A stretch of 64,000 nt of DNA from Portibacter marinus (GCF_021533195.1 NZ_JAJNKB010000005.1:238258-302257); one strand, 5' to 3'; positions 33,904 to 43,177 are shown, counted from the first letter of the stretch. Translations and numbers: made by a program. The notes: generated by a model not told the origin, from the sequence alone.

Positions 33904-34854
33904 ATGAGCAACTCAAATGAAAAGGCTTTCATCCTCATTGATAAGTTTCATTCGGGTCAGGCTTCGCAGGAAGAATTGAATTCCTTAGATGATTGGAAAA
34001 GATCATCGTCAGGTAATGTGAAACTTTTCGAAGAGCTGATCCGACTATTAGAAATAATCAATAATTTAAAAGATTGGAGAACTTTTGACAATAAAAAGGC
34101 CTGGCATAAATTTCAGTCTGAGATTGGAAGTAAAGGGCTAAGGATCACTCGACAGATCATGGCAGCCGCAGCGATTTTCATTTTTGTGTTGGCCGCGACA
34201 CTTTGGAATTTTGTTGGGAATGGCGTGGGCAACAGTGCCTCTTATTTGTCCGGAAATGAATTTAAATTTTCAGTGTTAAATGATGGAAGTGAATTGTTTC
34301 TGAGTCAAGATGCGAAAATCTATACTACTAATTTCAAGGCAGATTCAAGATTTCTTAGAACCGAGGGAAGTTACTTTGTCAATGTGGCTCATAATACAGA
34401 GGCACCATTTACCTTAGAAACGGAAAGAGTGTCTTTGAAAGTTTTAGGAACATCATTTAAAGTGAGTGAAAATAATGATGAAACAATTATTAAAGTCAGA
34501 GATGGTAAGGTTCTGATTACCAACTATGATGGTGCAACATATACGGTAGAGAAGGGAAGGCAGATTCTAATCAATGACGATTATGATGTATCTATTAGCA
34601 ATATAGCAGATGAAGACTGGGGACTATTTGCAAAATCATATGAAGATGAGTCGCTATTTAATGTTTTGAATGATTTAGCAACCGAATATGGAAATCTGAA
34701 AATTGCACCCTCTTCCATTGATTTATCGTGTAGACTCACTACAAAAATTCAAAATTCTACGGTATTGGAGATTTTACAAGAATTAGACTTGCTGTTCAAT
34801 GTAGAGTATTCAGTGAGTGCCGGTATCATCACTGTTCATAAAATTACTTGTTAA
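33904..34854 (+). CDS. Second FecR-like protein without its own sigma factor
   Basis: A 316-residue protein with the same plan as the FecR gene at 30211: cytoplasmic part, membrane helix near 83-102 (AAAAIFIFVLAATLWNF), FecR domain (FSVLNDGSELFLSQDAKIYT, VNVAHNTEAPFTLETE) and a DUF4974-like end (LFNVLNDLATEYGNLKIAP). It lies between the receptor and the DUF4249 gene, 76 bases from the receptor, and no sigma gene precedes it. The two are clearly divergent in sequence, so the duplication is not recent. It may bind the same sigma, an unlinked one, or have lost the function. Confidence 0.9.
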   Translation: MSNSNEKAFILIDKFHSGQASQEELNSLDDWKRSSSGNVKLFEELIRLLEIINNLKDWRTFDNKKAWHKFQSEIGSKGLRITRQIMAAAAIFIFVLAATLWNFVGNGVGNSASYLSGNEFKFSVLNDGSELFLSQDAKIYTTNFKADSRFLRTEGSYFVNVAHNTEAPFTLETERVSLKVLGTSFKVSENNDETIIKVRDGKVLITNYDGATYTVEKGRQILINDDYDVSISNIADEDWGLFAKSYEDESLFNVLNDLATEYGNLKIAPSSIDLSCRLTTKIQNSTVLEILQELDLLFNVEYSVSAGIITVHKITC

Positions 34855-34904
34855 ATAAAATCGTGTAAAATAATTTATTGCTGGTAAGTGTTAATTAAAT
34901 GACT

Positions 34905-34912
34905 TAAATTTG
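34905..34912 (+). promoter_or_regulatory. Putative -7 promoter element for the DUF4249 gene
   Basis: TAAATTTG, full consensus match, 29 bases before the ATG at 34942. It would give the DUF4249 gene expression independent of the receptor. Confidence 0.45.
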
Positions 34913-34941
34913 AGTTGTTCATATTTCACTAACTACTAGCA

Positions 34942-35841
34942 ATGAATAAAGCCTTAAATTTTAAGAAGGTGTGTCTATTTTTGCTTTGTGCTATTTCCAT
35001 GGTCACATGCACGAAGGATTTTAATTTTGCTAGTAATGAAATTGAGCCTAAACTAATCATCAATTGTACCTTCAACGTTAACAAGCGATTCAATGTCAAA
35101 TTGAAGACGAGTCGGAACATTCTGGACCCCAACAGTAAGAATGAATCTGTATCTGATGCTTATGTTGCCATAAAGGATGGAGAAGGAAAATTGATAGAAG
35201 TACTTACTGAAAGTAACCGATTAGGAATTTACAAATCCTCCTCAAAGTTGACTGCCTTTCCCGGGCGACGATACAGCCTGGAAGTTACACATCCCAATTG
35301 GCCTGAAACTGTTTTCACAGCTACCAGCTCTGTTCCTTTATTAGGTAATGATTCTGTTTTGGATACCAATACTATTCTGCTTTCTGATGGTCCGGCTATG
35401 GAAATTTCAGCACTTATCGATGACGGTATGGATATGGGGGAGAAATATATTTTCCAAATTGAATTGCCTAATGGCGAGCTGGCACCTTTATCCGGATATG
35501 GTTCTGATGTTCAGGTATATGGAGACAGGAATGTTGCAAGGAGGCTTTTTATACAAGATGAAAACTTTAACGGACAGAAGAAATCGCTCGATTTTTTGAG
35601 CAAGAAGAGCCTTGATGAAGCAAATGGAAATCAAACCTCTGTTATTAGAATGGTGAATGCAAGTCCTGAGTTATATGAATACTACAAAAGTTTAGAGGAA
35701 TACAATTTAGCACAATCGTCTATAGGATCTGCCAACACTTCTGCAGTGAGGGTCTATTCTAATATCAAGCAATCTGGGATTAACAAAGGATTTGGAATCT
35801 TTGCCGGATATAACTCTAAATATTTAGAAGTTAAAAGATAG
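34942..35841 (+). CDS. DUF4249 outer-membrane lipoprotein
   Basis: A 299-residue protein with a lipobox (AISMVTCTKDF). DUF4249 signs are the early EPKLIINCTFN beta strand, an Ig-like repeat region with LEVTHPNWPETVFTATSSVP, and the C-terminal FGIFAGYNSKYLEV. Such lipoproteins sit beside STN-type TonB receptors and are thought to act as surface partners. It is somewhat shorter than usual for the family. Its last codons and stop are included in a 26-bp tandem duplication. Confidence 0.88.
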   Translation: MNKALNFKKVCLFLLCAISMVTCTKDFNFASNEIEPKLIINCTFNVNKRFNVKLKTSRNILDPNSKNESVSDAYVAIKDGEGKLIEVLTESNRLGIYKSSSKLTAFPGRRYSLEVTHPNWPETVFTATSSVPLLGNDSVLDTNTILLSDGPAMEISALIDDGMDMGEKYIFQIELPNGELAPLSGYGSDVQVYGDRNVARRLFIQDENFNGQKKSLDFLSKKSLDEANGNQTSVIRMVNASPELYEYYKSLEEYNLAQSSIGSANTSAVRVYSNIKQSGINKGFGIFAGYNSKYLEVKR

Positions 35842-35887
35842 TGATCGGCTCAAGAGTTGTTAGATAGTGATCGGCTCTAGATTTGTT
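35836..35887. repeat. 26-bp tandem duplication at the DUF4249 stop codon
   Basis: Two adjacent 26-base units (35836-35861 and 35862-35887) share AGATAGTGATCGGCTC and differ at two positions afterwards. The first copy contains the gene's final Arg codon and TAG stop. Confidence 0.85.
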
Positions 35888-36143
35888 AAAGTAGTCCAAA
35901 AAAAAGGGTTAGAACTCTCCAGCTCTAACCCACTTACGAAAAAACTCTCACTACTTATATTTTCAAGTCAAAATGACTTCTATTTTGCATTTTATATATC
36001 CATAACGAGAATATACGGCCTATATTTTCTAAAATTACAACTTTATTTTATAAAAATCCAGTGATACAGGTTTTCACAATATAAATTAATATTTCCTTAA
36101 CAGTGTTCGATTCATCAGTACGCTCAAAAAAAGATATAAGAGT
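35842..36143. other. Intergenic region with duplication and minus-strand terminator
   Basis: Contains the second copy of the 26-bp unit and a minus-strand terminator at 35898-35931; otherwise AT-rich sequence with no gene I would support. Confidence 0.5.
35898..35931 (-). terminator. Intrinsic terminator on the minus strand
   Basis: Read on the minus strand, GGGTTAGA and TCTAACCC form a stem, extended by CT/AG across one mismatch, followed by eight Ts. The nearest minus-strand gene upstream of it is the peroxidase ending at 36579, so that transcript would run antisense across the acetyltransferase gene. Confidence 0.7.
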
Positions 36144-36593
36144 ATGAGAGAGGTCAATTTTGAAACTTATGAATTTGCTACTCCATTGTATGCTCTGAGT
36201 GTTGCACTAAGAGACCAGATTCTACGTGCACCTTTGGGTATTGTGTTTGAAGAAGAAGAACTAAGCGAGGAATATGCGCATATTCACCTTGGGGGTTTCA
36301 CTGAAGAGGGAAGACTCTGCGCTTGTATGGTATTGGTACCACTTTCAGATAAAGTGGTTAAAATGCGACAAGTTGCGGTTGTAGAAGATTTACAATCCCA
36401 GGGATTAGGTTCAAAAATGGTTCAATATGCTGAAAACTACCTGACTCACTTAGGTTACGATATAATAGAGTTAAATGCAAGGGATAATGTGGTCGAGTTT
36501 TACAAAAAATTAGGATATAAAGTAGTCGGAGATCAATTTGTTGAAGTAGGAATTCCGCATTTTAAAATGAAGAAGAACCTAATTACACCCTAA
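36144..36593 (+). CDS. GNAT family acetyltransferase (ElaA-like size)
   Basis: A 149-residue acetyltransferase. The acetyl-CoA site is VKMRQVAVVEDLQSQGLGSK, followed by ELNARDNVVEFYKKLGYKVV. Substrate unknown. It overlaps the convergent peroxidase gene by 15 bases. A minus-strand terminator beyond its 5' end suggests it is exposed to antisense transcription from the peroxidase gene. Confidence 0.9.
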   Translation: MREVNFETYEFATPLYALSVALRDQILRAPLGIVFEEEELSEEYAHIHLGGFTEEGRLCACMVLVPLSDKVVKMRQVAVVEDLQSQGLGSKMVQYAENYLTHLGYDIIELNARDNVVEFYKKLGYKVVGDQFVEVGIPHFKMKKNLITP

Positions 36594-37919
36594 ATCCATT
36601 CGTGACTGGAAATCTGCATTCGGAAAGCAATTTCCAGAGAAGATGTGATCTGGATAATACCTTTCTAAAGACGGATCTCTTAAAGATCTTTCCAAAAATA
36701 AGGTTAATTGATCAATCTCCTCATCAGTTAAGTTCAAAGGCTTAAATAGTGGTGAGATTTGCTCATCAGGCACATTTGGGTTTTCTGGAATAGCATCATT
36801 GAAATATTTTACCAGTTCTTCCAAATCAGTATAACTTGCTCCATGAAAATAGAAAGGAGTATCTGACAAATTATAAAGTTGGGGAACTTTAAATTTATAA
36901 TTGTCTTCTGCTAACTGCGTGTATCCACCTCGCCCAAGGTTTCTTTTGTCTTCTGCCGAAGTACCAAAAGAGGGTTGCTGATACATATCTTTAACTCCCA
37001 GAGCGTGATATTCTAACGAGCTTAATCCAGGAGACTTATGACAGTTGATACATCCTGCTTTGTCAAAAAATAATATCGCCCCTTTCTTTTCATCCGTACT
37101 CATTGCAAAATGATCCCCTTTTAGCCATTTCTGAAATGGAGCCTCATTTGGAAATATGGTTCTGATGTATGCAGACAATGCCAGAGCAGCTGTAGTATTT
37201 GAATATCTTATATCCCCTTCATATTCCGGAAATGAAGCATCAAACAATTCTGTGTATCCTAACTCCTCAGCAATGCTTTTATCGATAAATAAACGATGAA
37301 TCTTCATTCCTTCGAAATTCTGAGCTTCTAATCCGTGAAATCCTTCTAGATTTCCATGAAATGCTTCATCTTGCTCCCATAAATGCTCCTGTCCAGCATT
37401 TGTAGCAGTTGATCCAAAGGAACCGTTCCACATAGAGTTTTCTGCATAGGCAACGTTGATCATACTTAGAGGTCTGGCTCCCTGCACATCCATTTGTTCT
37501 TCAGCGTAATTGATGTTTCGAACCCTTTCTTCACCGAAAATTCCAAATCCAACACCTCCATCTGCAATACCTTGTGCTTTTCCAGGCTTAAATCCAGCCT
37601 CAGGAATATGACAAGTAGCACATGAGTAAGTACCAATTCCTTCCTCATTTAAGGCATCCTTTGCAATACCAGTTTCATAAAAAAGGAGATTACCTAATTC
37701 GACTTTGGATACGGTAAGAGGGTTTTTAGGATCTTGTGGTATATTGTTCAGGTCATCACGATTGGGGGTGATGAAGAAATCTGATTTACGATTGGGCGAA
37801 ACTTCAGAAAGAAGTTCCTTCAATTCATAGTCCAAATCAGGTATAGGCGTCATCTGATCTTTGACACAAGACTGAAGGGTTATTACAAGTACAAAAGCAG
37901 ACGTTAAGAAATGCTTCAT
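36579..37919 (-). CDS. Dihaem cytochrome c peroxidase family lipoprotein
   Basis: A 446-residue exported protein with lipobox LQSCVKD near residue 18. Two haem c sites are visible: SCATCHIPEAG in the first half and GCINCHKSPG in the second; the MauG/CcpA family strings LGNLLFYETGIAK and VPQLYNLSDTPFYFHGA are present. It reduces hydrogen peroxide or oxidises a protein or small substrate at the periplasmic face. It overlaps the convergent acetyltransferase gene by 15 bases. No partner gene is adjacent, and the substrate cannot be inferred. Confidence 0.9.
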   Translation of the reverse strand: MKHFLTSAFVLVITLQSCVKDQMTPIPDLDYELKELLSEVSPNRKSDFFITPNRDDLNNIPQDPKNPLTVSKVELGNLLFYETGIAKDALNEEGIGTYSCATCHIPEAGFKPGKAQGIADGGVGFGIFGEERVRNINYAEEQMDVQGARPLSMINVAYAENSMWNGSFGSTATNAGQEHLWEQDEAFHGNLEGFHGLEAQNFEGMKIHRLFIDKSIAEELGYTELFDASFPEYEGDIRYSNTTAALALSAYIRTIFPNEAPFQKWLKGDHFAMSTDEKKGAILFFDKAGCINCHKSPGLSSLEYHALGVKDMYQQPSFGTSAEDKRNLGRGGYTQLAEDNYKFKVPQLYNLSDTPFYFHGASYTDLEELVKYFNDAIPENPNVPDEQISPLFKPLNLTDEEIDQLTLFLERSLRDPSLERYYPDHIFSGNCFPNADFQSRMDLGCN

Positions 37920-38051
37920 GGAAGTAATTATTCGGTTATGGAACGATCAAATATATTAAATAATTTTCTTATATATTTAATTCTCCAGGTTTTAATTTGC
38001 TCTACAAATGTATTAAAGTAAACTCAGAAAGTCTATACATGTTCGAATAAT

Positions 38052-39878
38052 TTAAAACTTTAATCGTTTCCAGGCATACTGTAAAAATAGGATTCCTAGC
38101 ACAGAAACAACTCCTAGAATAATGGACAATGTGATTTGACCGTAGATCCAATTTCCTACACAAAACAACAAGGCATATACGGATACAAATCCTACCACAA
38201 CGCATGTCAATTCAAGCGGAAGATTACCATTTTCCGTAGGCATCGGTATATTTTTAGTGGCTGCGTAGGCTTTAACTTTATCCCAACCAGGGCCGCCAGG
38301 TCTTATTTTTTGATAGAAATCAATAAGTGTGGCCATTTTTGTGGATCTGGTAAAGTAGACTGACAAGATCCAGACGATAGTAGTAATAATGGTACCTACG
38401 ATAAGAGTCTGCCAGCCTTCCAGCCCATGATTGATAACTACGTCCTCAGGTGAAATACCCACCTCGGCATTCAATCGTGAGAAATAAGGATTAATGAAAC
38501 TAAAGTAGGCAGCTACAATCAGGGAAACAATCATGGCAATGATTTCAGTCATCGCATTGATTCTCCACCAAAACCATCTCAATAGGTAGATCAGACCAGT
38601 CCCTGCGCCAAGCAATAAAAGTAAATTGAAAGCCCCTGAAGCGTCGGTAAGTAAAAGTCCAAAACCAAGACCTAAAATAGCAGAACCTACTGTAAATATT
38701 CTGGCCCACATGATCTTCTCTTTTTCAGTGGCTTCTGGTTTGATGAATCGCTGATAAAAATCATTGACAAGGTAAGAGGATCCCAGGTTCATTTGTGTAG
38801 ACATGGTAGACATAAAAGCTGCAATAAGCGATGCTGCAACAAGGCCCAGGAGACCCGAAGGAAGTTTGGTCAACATAGCAGGGTAACCCGTATCGTGTCC
38901 GAGCTTACCTTCTGAAATCGTAGGAAAGACCTCCTGAATGTCACTTAATTCCGGAAAAATGATGAGTGAAGCCAACGCGATTAGAATCCACGGCCATGGT
39001 CGGAGCGCATAGTGTGCAATATTAAAAATCAACGTTGCACCTATGGCATTTTTTTCATCTTTCGCTGAAAACATTCGCTGGGCAATATATCCTCCACCTC
39101 CAGGTTCAGACCCGGGATAATAAGATGCCCACCATTGAACAGCAAGTGGAACAATCAACACCGGTACATATATCGATGGATCTGAGAAATCAGGAAAGAT
39201 TCTGATCTTGTCGACTACATTGGCATGCGTAATTAACTCAGACACCCCTCCGATTTCAGGAAGATTGACAATATAAATACAAGCCCAAATCGCCCCAATC
39301 ATCGCAAGGATAAATTGAACAAAATCTGTAATAACGACAGCTTTAAGTCCTCCAAGCGTACTATATAATATCGTGATAGATCCAGCAATCAAAAGAGTTT
39401 CCCAACCAGGCCAGCCTAGTATAATCTCACCGAATTTAACAGCTGCAAGTGAAACAGCACCCATCACCACCACATTAAATATCAAACCAAGATAGAGTGC
39501 TCTGAAACCTCTGAGAAAGGCTGCTGCCTTTCCGCTGTACCTCAACTCGTAAAACTCTATATCTGTTAAAACCATTGACCTTCTCCACAACTTAGCATAG
39601 ACAAAAACAGTCAACATACCCGTAATCAGTAGACACCACCAGCCCCAATTTCCCGATACTCCGTTCTGTCGGACCAGATCAGTAACAAGATTAGGAGTAT
39701 CAGCTGAAAATGTAGTAGCCACCATTGAAATGCCCAATAACCACCATGGCATATTTCGACCACTTAAGAAAAATTCAGAAACATTGGCTCCAGCTTTGCG
39801 CGATACCATAAGACCGATCGCCAGGACAAATACAAAATATATAGCTACGATCGTCCAGTCTAATCCTGATAAAGTCAT
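38052..39878 (-). CDS. Sodium:solute symporter (SSS family)
   Basis: A 608-residue membrane protein with about 14-15 hydrophobic helices beginning with LDWTIVAIYFVFVLAIGL. The family strings SRKAGANVSEFFLSGRNMPWWLLG, TPNLVTDLVRQNG and IAAFMSTMSTQMNLGSSYLV are clear; the last forms the sodium site around the Ser/Thr residues. Substrate unknown; sugars, amino acids and carboxylates are all used by relatives. It stands as a single gene, divergent from the nucleotidyltransferase. Confidence 0.92.
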   Translation of the reverse strand: MTLSGLDWTIVAIYFVFVLAIGLMVSRKAGANVSEFFLSGRNMPWWLLGISMVATTFSADTPNLVTDLVRQNGVSGNWGWWCLLITGMLTVFVYAKLWRRSMVLTDIEFYELRYSGKAAAFLRGFRALYLGLIFNVVVMGAVSLAAVKFGEIILGWPGWETLLIAGSITILYSTLGGLKAVVITDFVQFILAMIGAIWACIYIVNLPEIGGVSELITHANVVDKIRIFPDFSDPSIYVPVLIVPLAVQWWASYYPGSEPGGGGYIAQRMFSAKDEKNAIGATLIFNIAHYALRPWPWILIALASLIIFPELSDIQEVFPTISEGKLGHDTGYPAMLTKLPSGLLGLVAASLIAAFMSTMSTQMNLGSSYLVNDFYQRFIKPEATEKEKIMWARIFTVGSAILGLGFGLLLTDASGAFNLLLLLGAGTGLIYLLRWFWWRINAMTEIIAMIVSLIVAAYFSFINPYFSRLNAEVGISPEDVVINHGLEGWQTLIVGTIITTIVWILSVYFTRSTKMATLIDFYQKIRPGGPGWDKVKAYAATKNIPMPTENGNLPLELTCVVVGFVSVYALLFCVGNWIYGQITLSIILGVVSVLGILFLQYAWKRLKF

Positions 39879-39988
39879 CTAATTCGTTTTGTTGTTAAAT
39901 CTTAGAAGTCTTGATGGAGTGATTTTAAATCAATGATCAATTTAAGAATTTTTTTAATTTATTATCTTGCGCACCTAAATTAAAGTCA

Positions 39989-40894
39989 ATGAAAAAAAAA
40001 ACATTACTGGTTTTAGCAGCTGGCATGGGAAGCAGATACGGAGGTCTAAAGCAAATGGATGCCTTTGGGCCAAATGGTGAGACGATTATAGATTACTCTA
40101 TTTATGATGCGATAGAAGCAGGTTTTAATAAGGTTATTTTTATCATACGGGAACATTTTAGAAGCGAATTCAAAGAGGTTTTTGATGGAAAATTCAGTGA
40201 TAAAGTAGCTTTAGAATATGTTGCACAGGAATTGGATGACATACCAGAGGGCATCGCAGTACATCCAGAAAGGGAAAAACCCTGGGGAACCATGCACGCT
40301 GTTCTCGTTGCTCAGAACCAAATTAAAGAGCCATTTTGTGTTATCAACGGTGATGACTACTACGGTAAAGAAGCTTTTAAAATCGCGGCCCAGTTTTTTG
40401 AAAGTGCACCAGATGAAGACACTTATGCAGTAATCAGTTACCTGCTTGAGAATACACTTTCCGAACATGGAACAGTTAATAGAGGAGTATGTAATGTCGA
40501 TCAGAATGGAAATCTAATTGATATCAAAGAATGCGTAAAAATTGGAGTTCATAGCAACGGTAAAGTAGCTTATCCTGAAGAAAATGGGATGACTGAATTA
40601 TCTCCCGATACCCTTGTTTCCATGAATCTTTTTGCCTTTCAGCCCTCTATTTTCGAATATACCAATCAATTATTTGCAGAATTTTTAAAAGAACGCGGCC
40701 AGGAACTAAAGTCTGAGTTTTATATACCATCTGCGCTCGATACATTGATTAAAAAAGGCACCATTAGCGTGAAAATTTTAAAGTCAGAATCCATTTGGTT
40801 CGGAGTTACTTATAAGGAGGATAAACCTGTGGTGGTTGAAAAATTGAATAATTTAATAGAGCAGGGTGTATATCCTGCTAATCTTTGGGGTTAA
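39989..40894 (+). CDS. Sugar-phosphate nucleotidyltransferase
   Basis: A 301-residue NTP-transferase. The N-terminal loop LAAGMGSRYGGLKQMDAFGP is the GxGxR-type nucleotide site, and VINGDDYYG is the metal Asp site. It forms an NDP-sugar from a sugar 1-phosphate; the sugar is not determinable. The start ATG is followed by a run of ten A residues (39992-40001). The stop is directly adjacent to the aspartokinase ATG, so the two are an operon although the pathways look unrelated. A TATCTTG -7-like element is at 39963. Confidence 0.85.
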   Translation: MKKKTLLVLAAGMGSRYGGLKQMDAFGPNGETIIDYSIYDAIEAGFNKVIFIIREHFRSEFKEVFDGKFSDKVALEYVAQELDDIPEGIAVHPEREKPWGTMHAVLVAQNQIKEPFCVINGDDYYGKEAFKIAAQFFESAPDEDTYAVISYLLENTLSEHGTVNRGVCNVDQNGNLIDIKECVKIGVHSNGKVAYPEENGMTELSPDTLVSMNLFAFQPSIFEYTNQLFAEFLKERGQELKSEFYIPSALDTLIKKGTISVKILKSESIWFGVTYKEDKPVVVEKLNNLIEQGVYPANLWG

Positions 40895-42160
40895 ATGGTA
40901 GTCTATAAATTTGGTGGAGCATCAGTAGCCGATGCTCAGAATATTAAAAATGTTGCAGCCATTATTAAGGCTTATTCATCAGGTCCATTAGTCGTCGTCA
41001 TTTCCGCTATGGGTAAGACTACTAACGCCTTAGAGGAAATATTGAGAGCTACCAGAAATAATGAAAATAAAAGCGAATTAGTCACTCAGTTAAGAACTTG
41101 TCACGAGGAGATTCTTACAAATCTCTATGGCTCCAGTAAGCAAAATCAGCAGTTATCGAGATTATTAGACCAACTTGAGGAAAATCTTGTGAAATTTCAA
41201 GACATGCCTTATGATATGGCTTATGATCAGGTGGTTTCATTCGGTGAACTCATTTCAACAACTATCATTTCAGAATATTTGAATGAGATCGGTATCACCA
41301 ATGAATTAATCGATGCAAGAGAGATTATTCGTACTGATGACACTTATCGCGAAGGAATCATTGATTGGAAAACCACCGAAAAACATGTCAAGAAGACTCT
41401 TGCAGACAAAAACTTAGTCATTACACAAGGATTTATCGGAGGGACTAACGATGGACTTACCACTACTTTAGGGCGTGAAGGCTCAGATTTCACCGCAGCT
41501 ATCCTTAGCTTTTGTTTGGATGCTGAGTATATGGCGATTTGGAAAGATGTGCCCGGCATCCTGACCGCTGATCCCAGACTTTTTGAAAATGTTGCAAAAA
41601 TAGACCGGTTGTCCTACAAAGAAGCCATTGAGATGACCTACTATGGAGCTAAAGTTATCCATCCGAAGACGATCAAGCCCATTCAGAATAAGAACATACC
41701 ACTGTGGGTTAAGTCTTTTAAACACCCAGAAGCAGAAGGTACCTTAATCAGTGGAGAAATCGAATTGACTTATCCACCCATGATCGTTGTGGAGCCTAAT
41801 CAGGCGTTGATACATATCTCAACCAAAGATTTTTCCTTTGTTGGTGAAGAACATTTAAGTAAACTATTTAAAAAATTTAATGATCACAGAGTGCGCATAA
41901 ATATGATGCGAAACACAGCCATCAGTTTTTCTGTTTGTACCAACGATATAAAAGAACGTATCGAGCATTTGATTCAAGATGTTCAACACGAATTTAATAT
42001 TGTAATAGATCATGGATTAGAGTTAATCACATTAAGGCATTATACAGAGGACCTTATTACCAGCTTGAGGAAAGGGAAAATAGTGCTTTTCGAAGAAAGG
42101 CTACGCCAGACGATTCAGATCGTCGTGAAAGATGTGCCTGACATGATTAGAAAAAAGTAG
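40895..42160 (+). CDS. lysC: Aspartate kinase
   Basis: A 421-residue monofunctional aspartokinase that starts the lysine/threonine/methionine branch by phosphorylating aspartate. Kinase strings are VYKFGGASVADAQNIKNVA, TTLGREGSDFTAA and the IWKDVPGILTADPR loop. Residues from about 300 on are an ACT-type regulatory region (ISTKDFSFVGEEHLSKLFKKF), so feedback control is likely. The last codon and stop lie inside the stem of a terminator that serves the convergent gene. Confidence 0.93.
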   Translation: MVVYKFGGASVADAQNIKNVAAIIKAYSSGPLVVVISAMGKTTNALEEILRATRNNENKSELVTQLRTCHEEILTNLYGSSKQNQQLSRLLDQLEENLVKFQDMPYDMAYDQVVSFGELISTTIISEYLNEIGITNELIDAREIIRTDDTYREGIIDWKTTEKHVKKTLADKNLVITQGFIGGTNDGLTTTLGREGSDFTAAILSFCLDAEYMAIWKDVPGILTADPRLFENVAKIDRLSYKEAIEMTYYGAKVIHPKTIKPIQNKNIPLWVKSFKHPEAEGTLISGEIELTYPPMIVVEPNQALIHISTKDFSFVGEEHLSKLFKKFNDHRVRINMMRNTAISFSVCTNDIKERIEHLIQDVQHEFNIVIDHGLELITLRHYTEDLITSLRKGKIVLFEERLRQTIQIVVKDVPDMIRKK

Positions 42161-42190
42161 GCTGCTGGTTGTTCATTAAGCAGCCTACTT
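42151..42190 (-). terminator. Intrinsic terminator of the outer-membrane protein gene
   Basis: AAGTAGGCTGCT and AGCAGCCTACTT form a perfect 12-bp stem with a 12-base loop. The minus-strand reading is followed by Ts (complement of 42151-42156), so it ends the 42208 gene; the plus strand has no T-run. Confidence 0.85.
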
Positions 42191-42207
42191 CCAACTTATT
42201 ATCTAAA

Positions 42208-42735
42208 CTAAAATCTGTAACCCAATCTGCATTTTATTCCATTGAATAAATCGACACCACCTCCAAACTTACTGACTCTCTCTGGCTGATCGTCTACTAC
42301 GTAACTTTCATAAATGCCAACATGGGGTCGGGACTCAAATCCGAGCAATAACTTTTTAGTTAAGTGTATTTGTACTCCAACGGGAAACCCCAGATCCACA
42401 TCATAAGCGGCGAAATTGTTATCGATTCGGTCGTAATCAAAGTGGATTCCTGGTTCTAAACCATAAACCAATCTAGATCTCAAAAGAAGGTTCTTTTGTT
42501 TTTCTAAACCCAGTCTAAATCCGCTTTCACCGTCTCTAAGTCCCAGATCAGTGATCCCCATTCTTATCCAATTTTTCCTGCTGATCTTGGCTTTATACTG
42601 AAGACTTGTAGGTCCAAAACGAAATGGTTTGACACCAACATTGATCTCATTGGATCCTCCTTTCCAATTGTCTTGTGCTTGGATTGCTACGAATCCGAAA
42701 GCAAGAAATAAAAATAAAGCTATTGTCTTTTTCAT
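42208..42735 (-). CDS. Small exported outer-membrane beta-barrel protein
   Basis: The start at 42735 gives a 175-residue protein with a clear signal peptide (MKKTIALFLFLAFGFVAIQA); the ATG five codons earlier is less likely. The mature part has alternating beta strands and ends CRLGYRF with terminal Phe, consistent with an 8-strand barrel. No family recognised. It has its own terminator and converges with aspartokinase. Confidence 0.7.
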   Translation of the reverse strand: MKKTIALFLFLAFGFVAIQAQDNWKGGSNEINVGVKPFRFGPTSLQYKAKISRKNWIRMGITDLGLRDGESGFRLGLEKQKNLLLRSRLVYGLEPGIHFDYDRIDNNFAAYDVDLGFPVGVQIHLTKKLLLGFESRPHVGIYESYVVDDQPERVSKFGGGVDLFNGIKCRLGYRF

Positions 42736-42828
42736 AATATTGATTTTCACTAGAGACGAAAAACCAACGAAGTAAGTATCAATGCAAGGGTCAGCTTAGC
42801 GCTTTTTTAACAAAATCGTTAAGAAAAC

Positions 42829-43146
42829 TTAAATGATTTTAGATAACCTGTCCCACATCTTTTTTTCTTGATCTGAAAAGACTTTATCGGAATAAAAAAG
42901 TTGTCGAACCATGTGTCTGAGTTCTTGTTTTTGATCAGAAGTAGGGTAGTAGACACCTTCGTACTCCTTGATTTTGCGAAGTCTATCGTCTTCGGTGTCT
43001 AAAGAAAACTCAGCCATTATTCGATGAAAACTTTCATTGCTTACTTTTTCAAGAATGAGCTGTCGTTCTTCAGGAGAAAATTCTCCGTCAGCATAGGACG
43101 CATAAATGAGTAAATAAGCTATAAATTCTTCCTGATTCCAATTCAT
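42829..43146 (-). CDS. TerB-like / tellurite-resistance-fold protein
   Basis: A 105-residue helical protein, starting at MNWNQEEFIAYLL. IYASYADGEFSPEERQLILEK is the acidic loop typical of TerB-like helical bundles, which bind metal. The longer frame from 43209 overlaps the preceding gene and lacks family support. It follows the HsdR_N gene by 31 bases. Function unknown. Confidence 0.72.
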   Translation of the reverse strand: MNWNQEEFIAYLLIYASYADGEFSPEERQLILEKVSNESFHRIMAEFSLDTEDDRLRKIKEYEGVYYPTSDQKQELRHMVRQLFYSDKVFSDQEKKMWDRLSKII

Positions 43147-43177
43147 GACTTGTTTTTTATCAAATTTATGATTTTCC

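Noticed and set aside
35867..36064. 65-codon plus-strand frame after the DUF4249 gene
   Set aside because: It starts within the 26-bp duplication, runs through a terminator and has no protein-like pattern.
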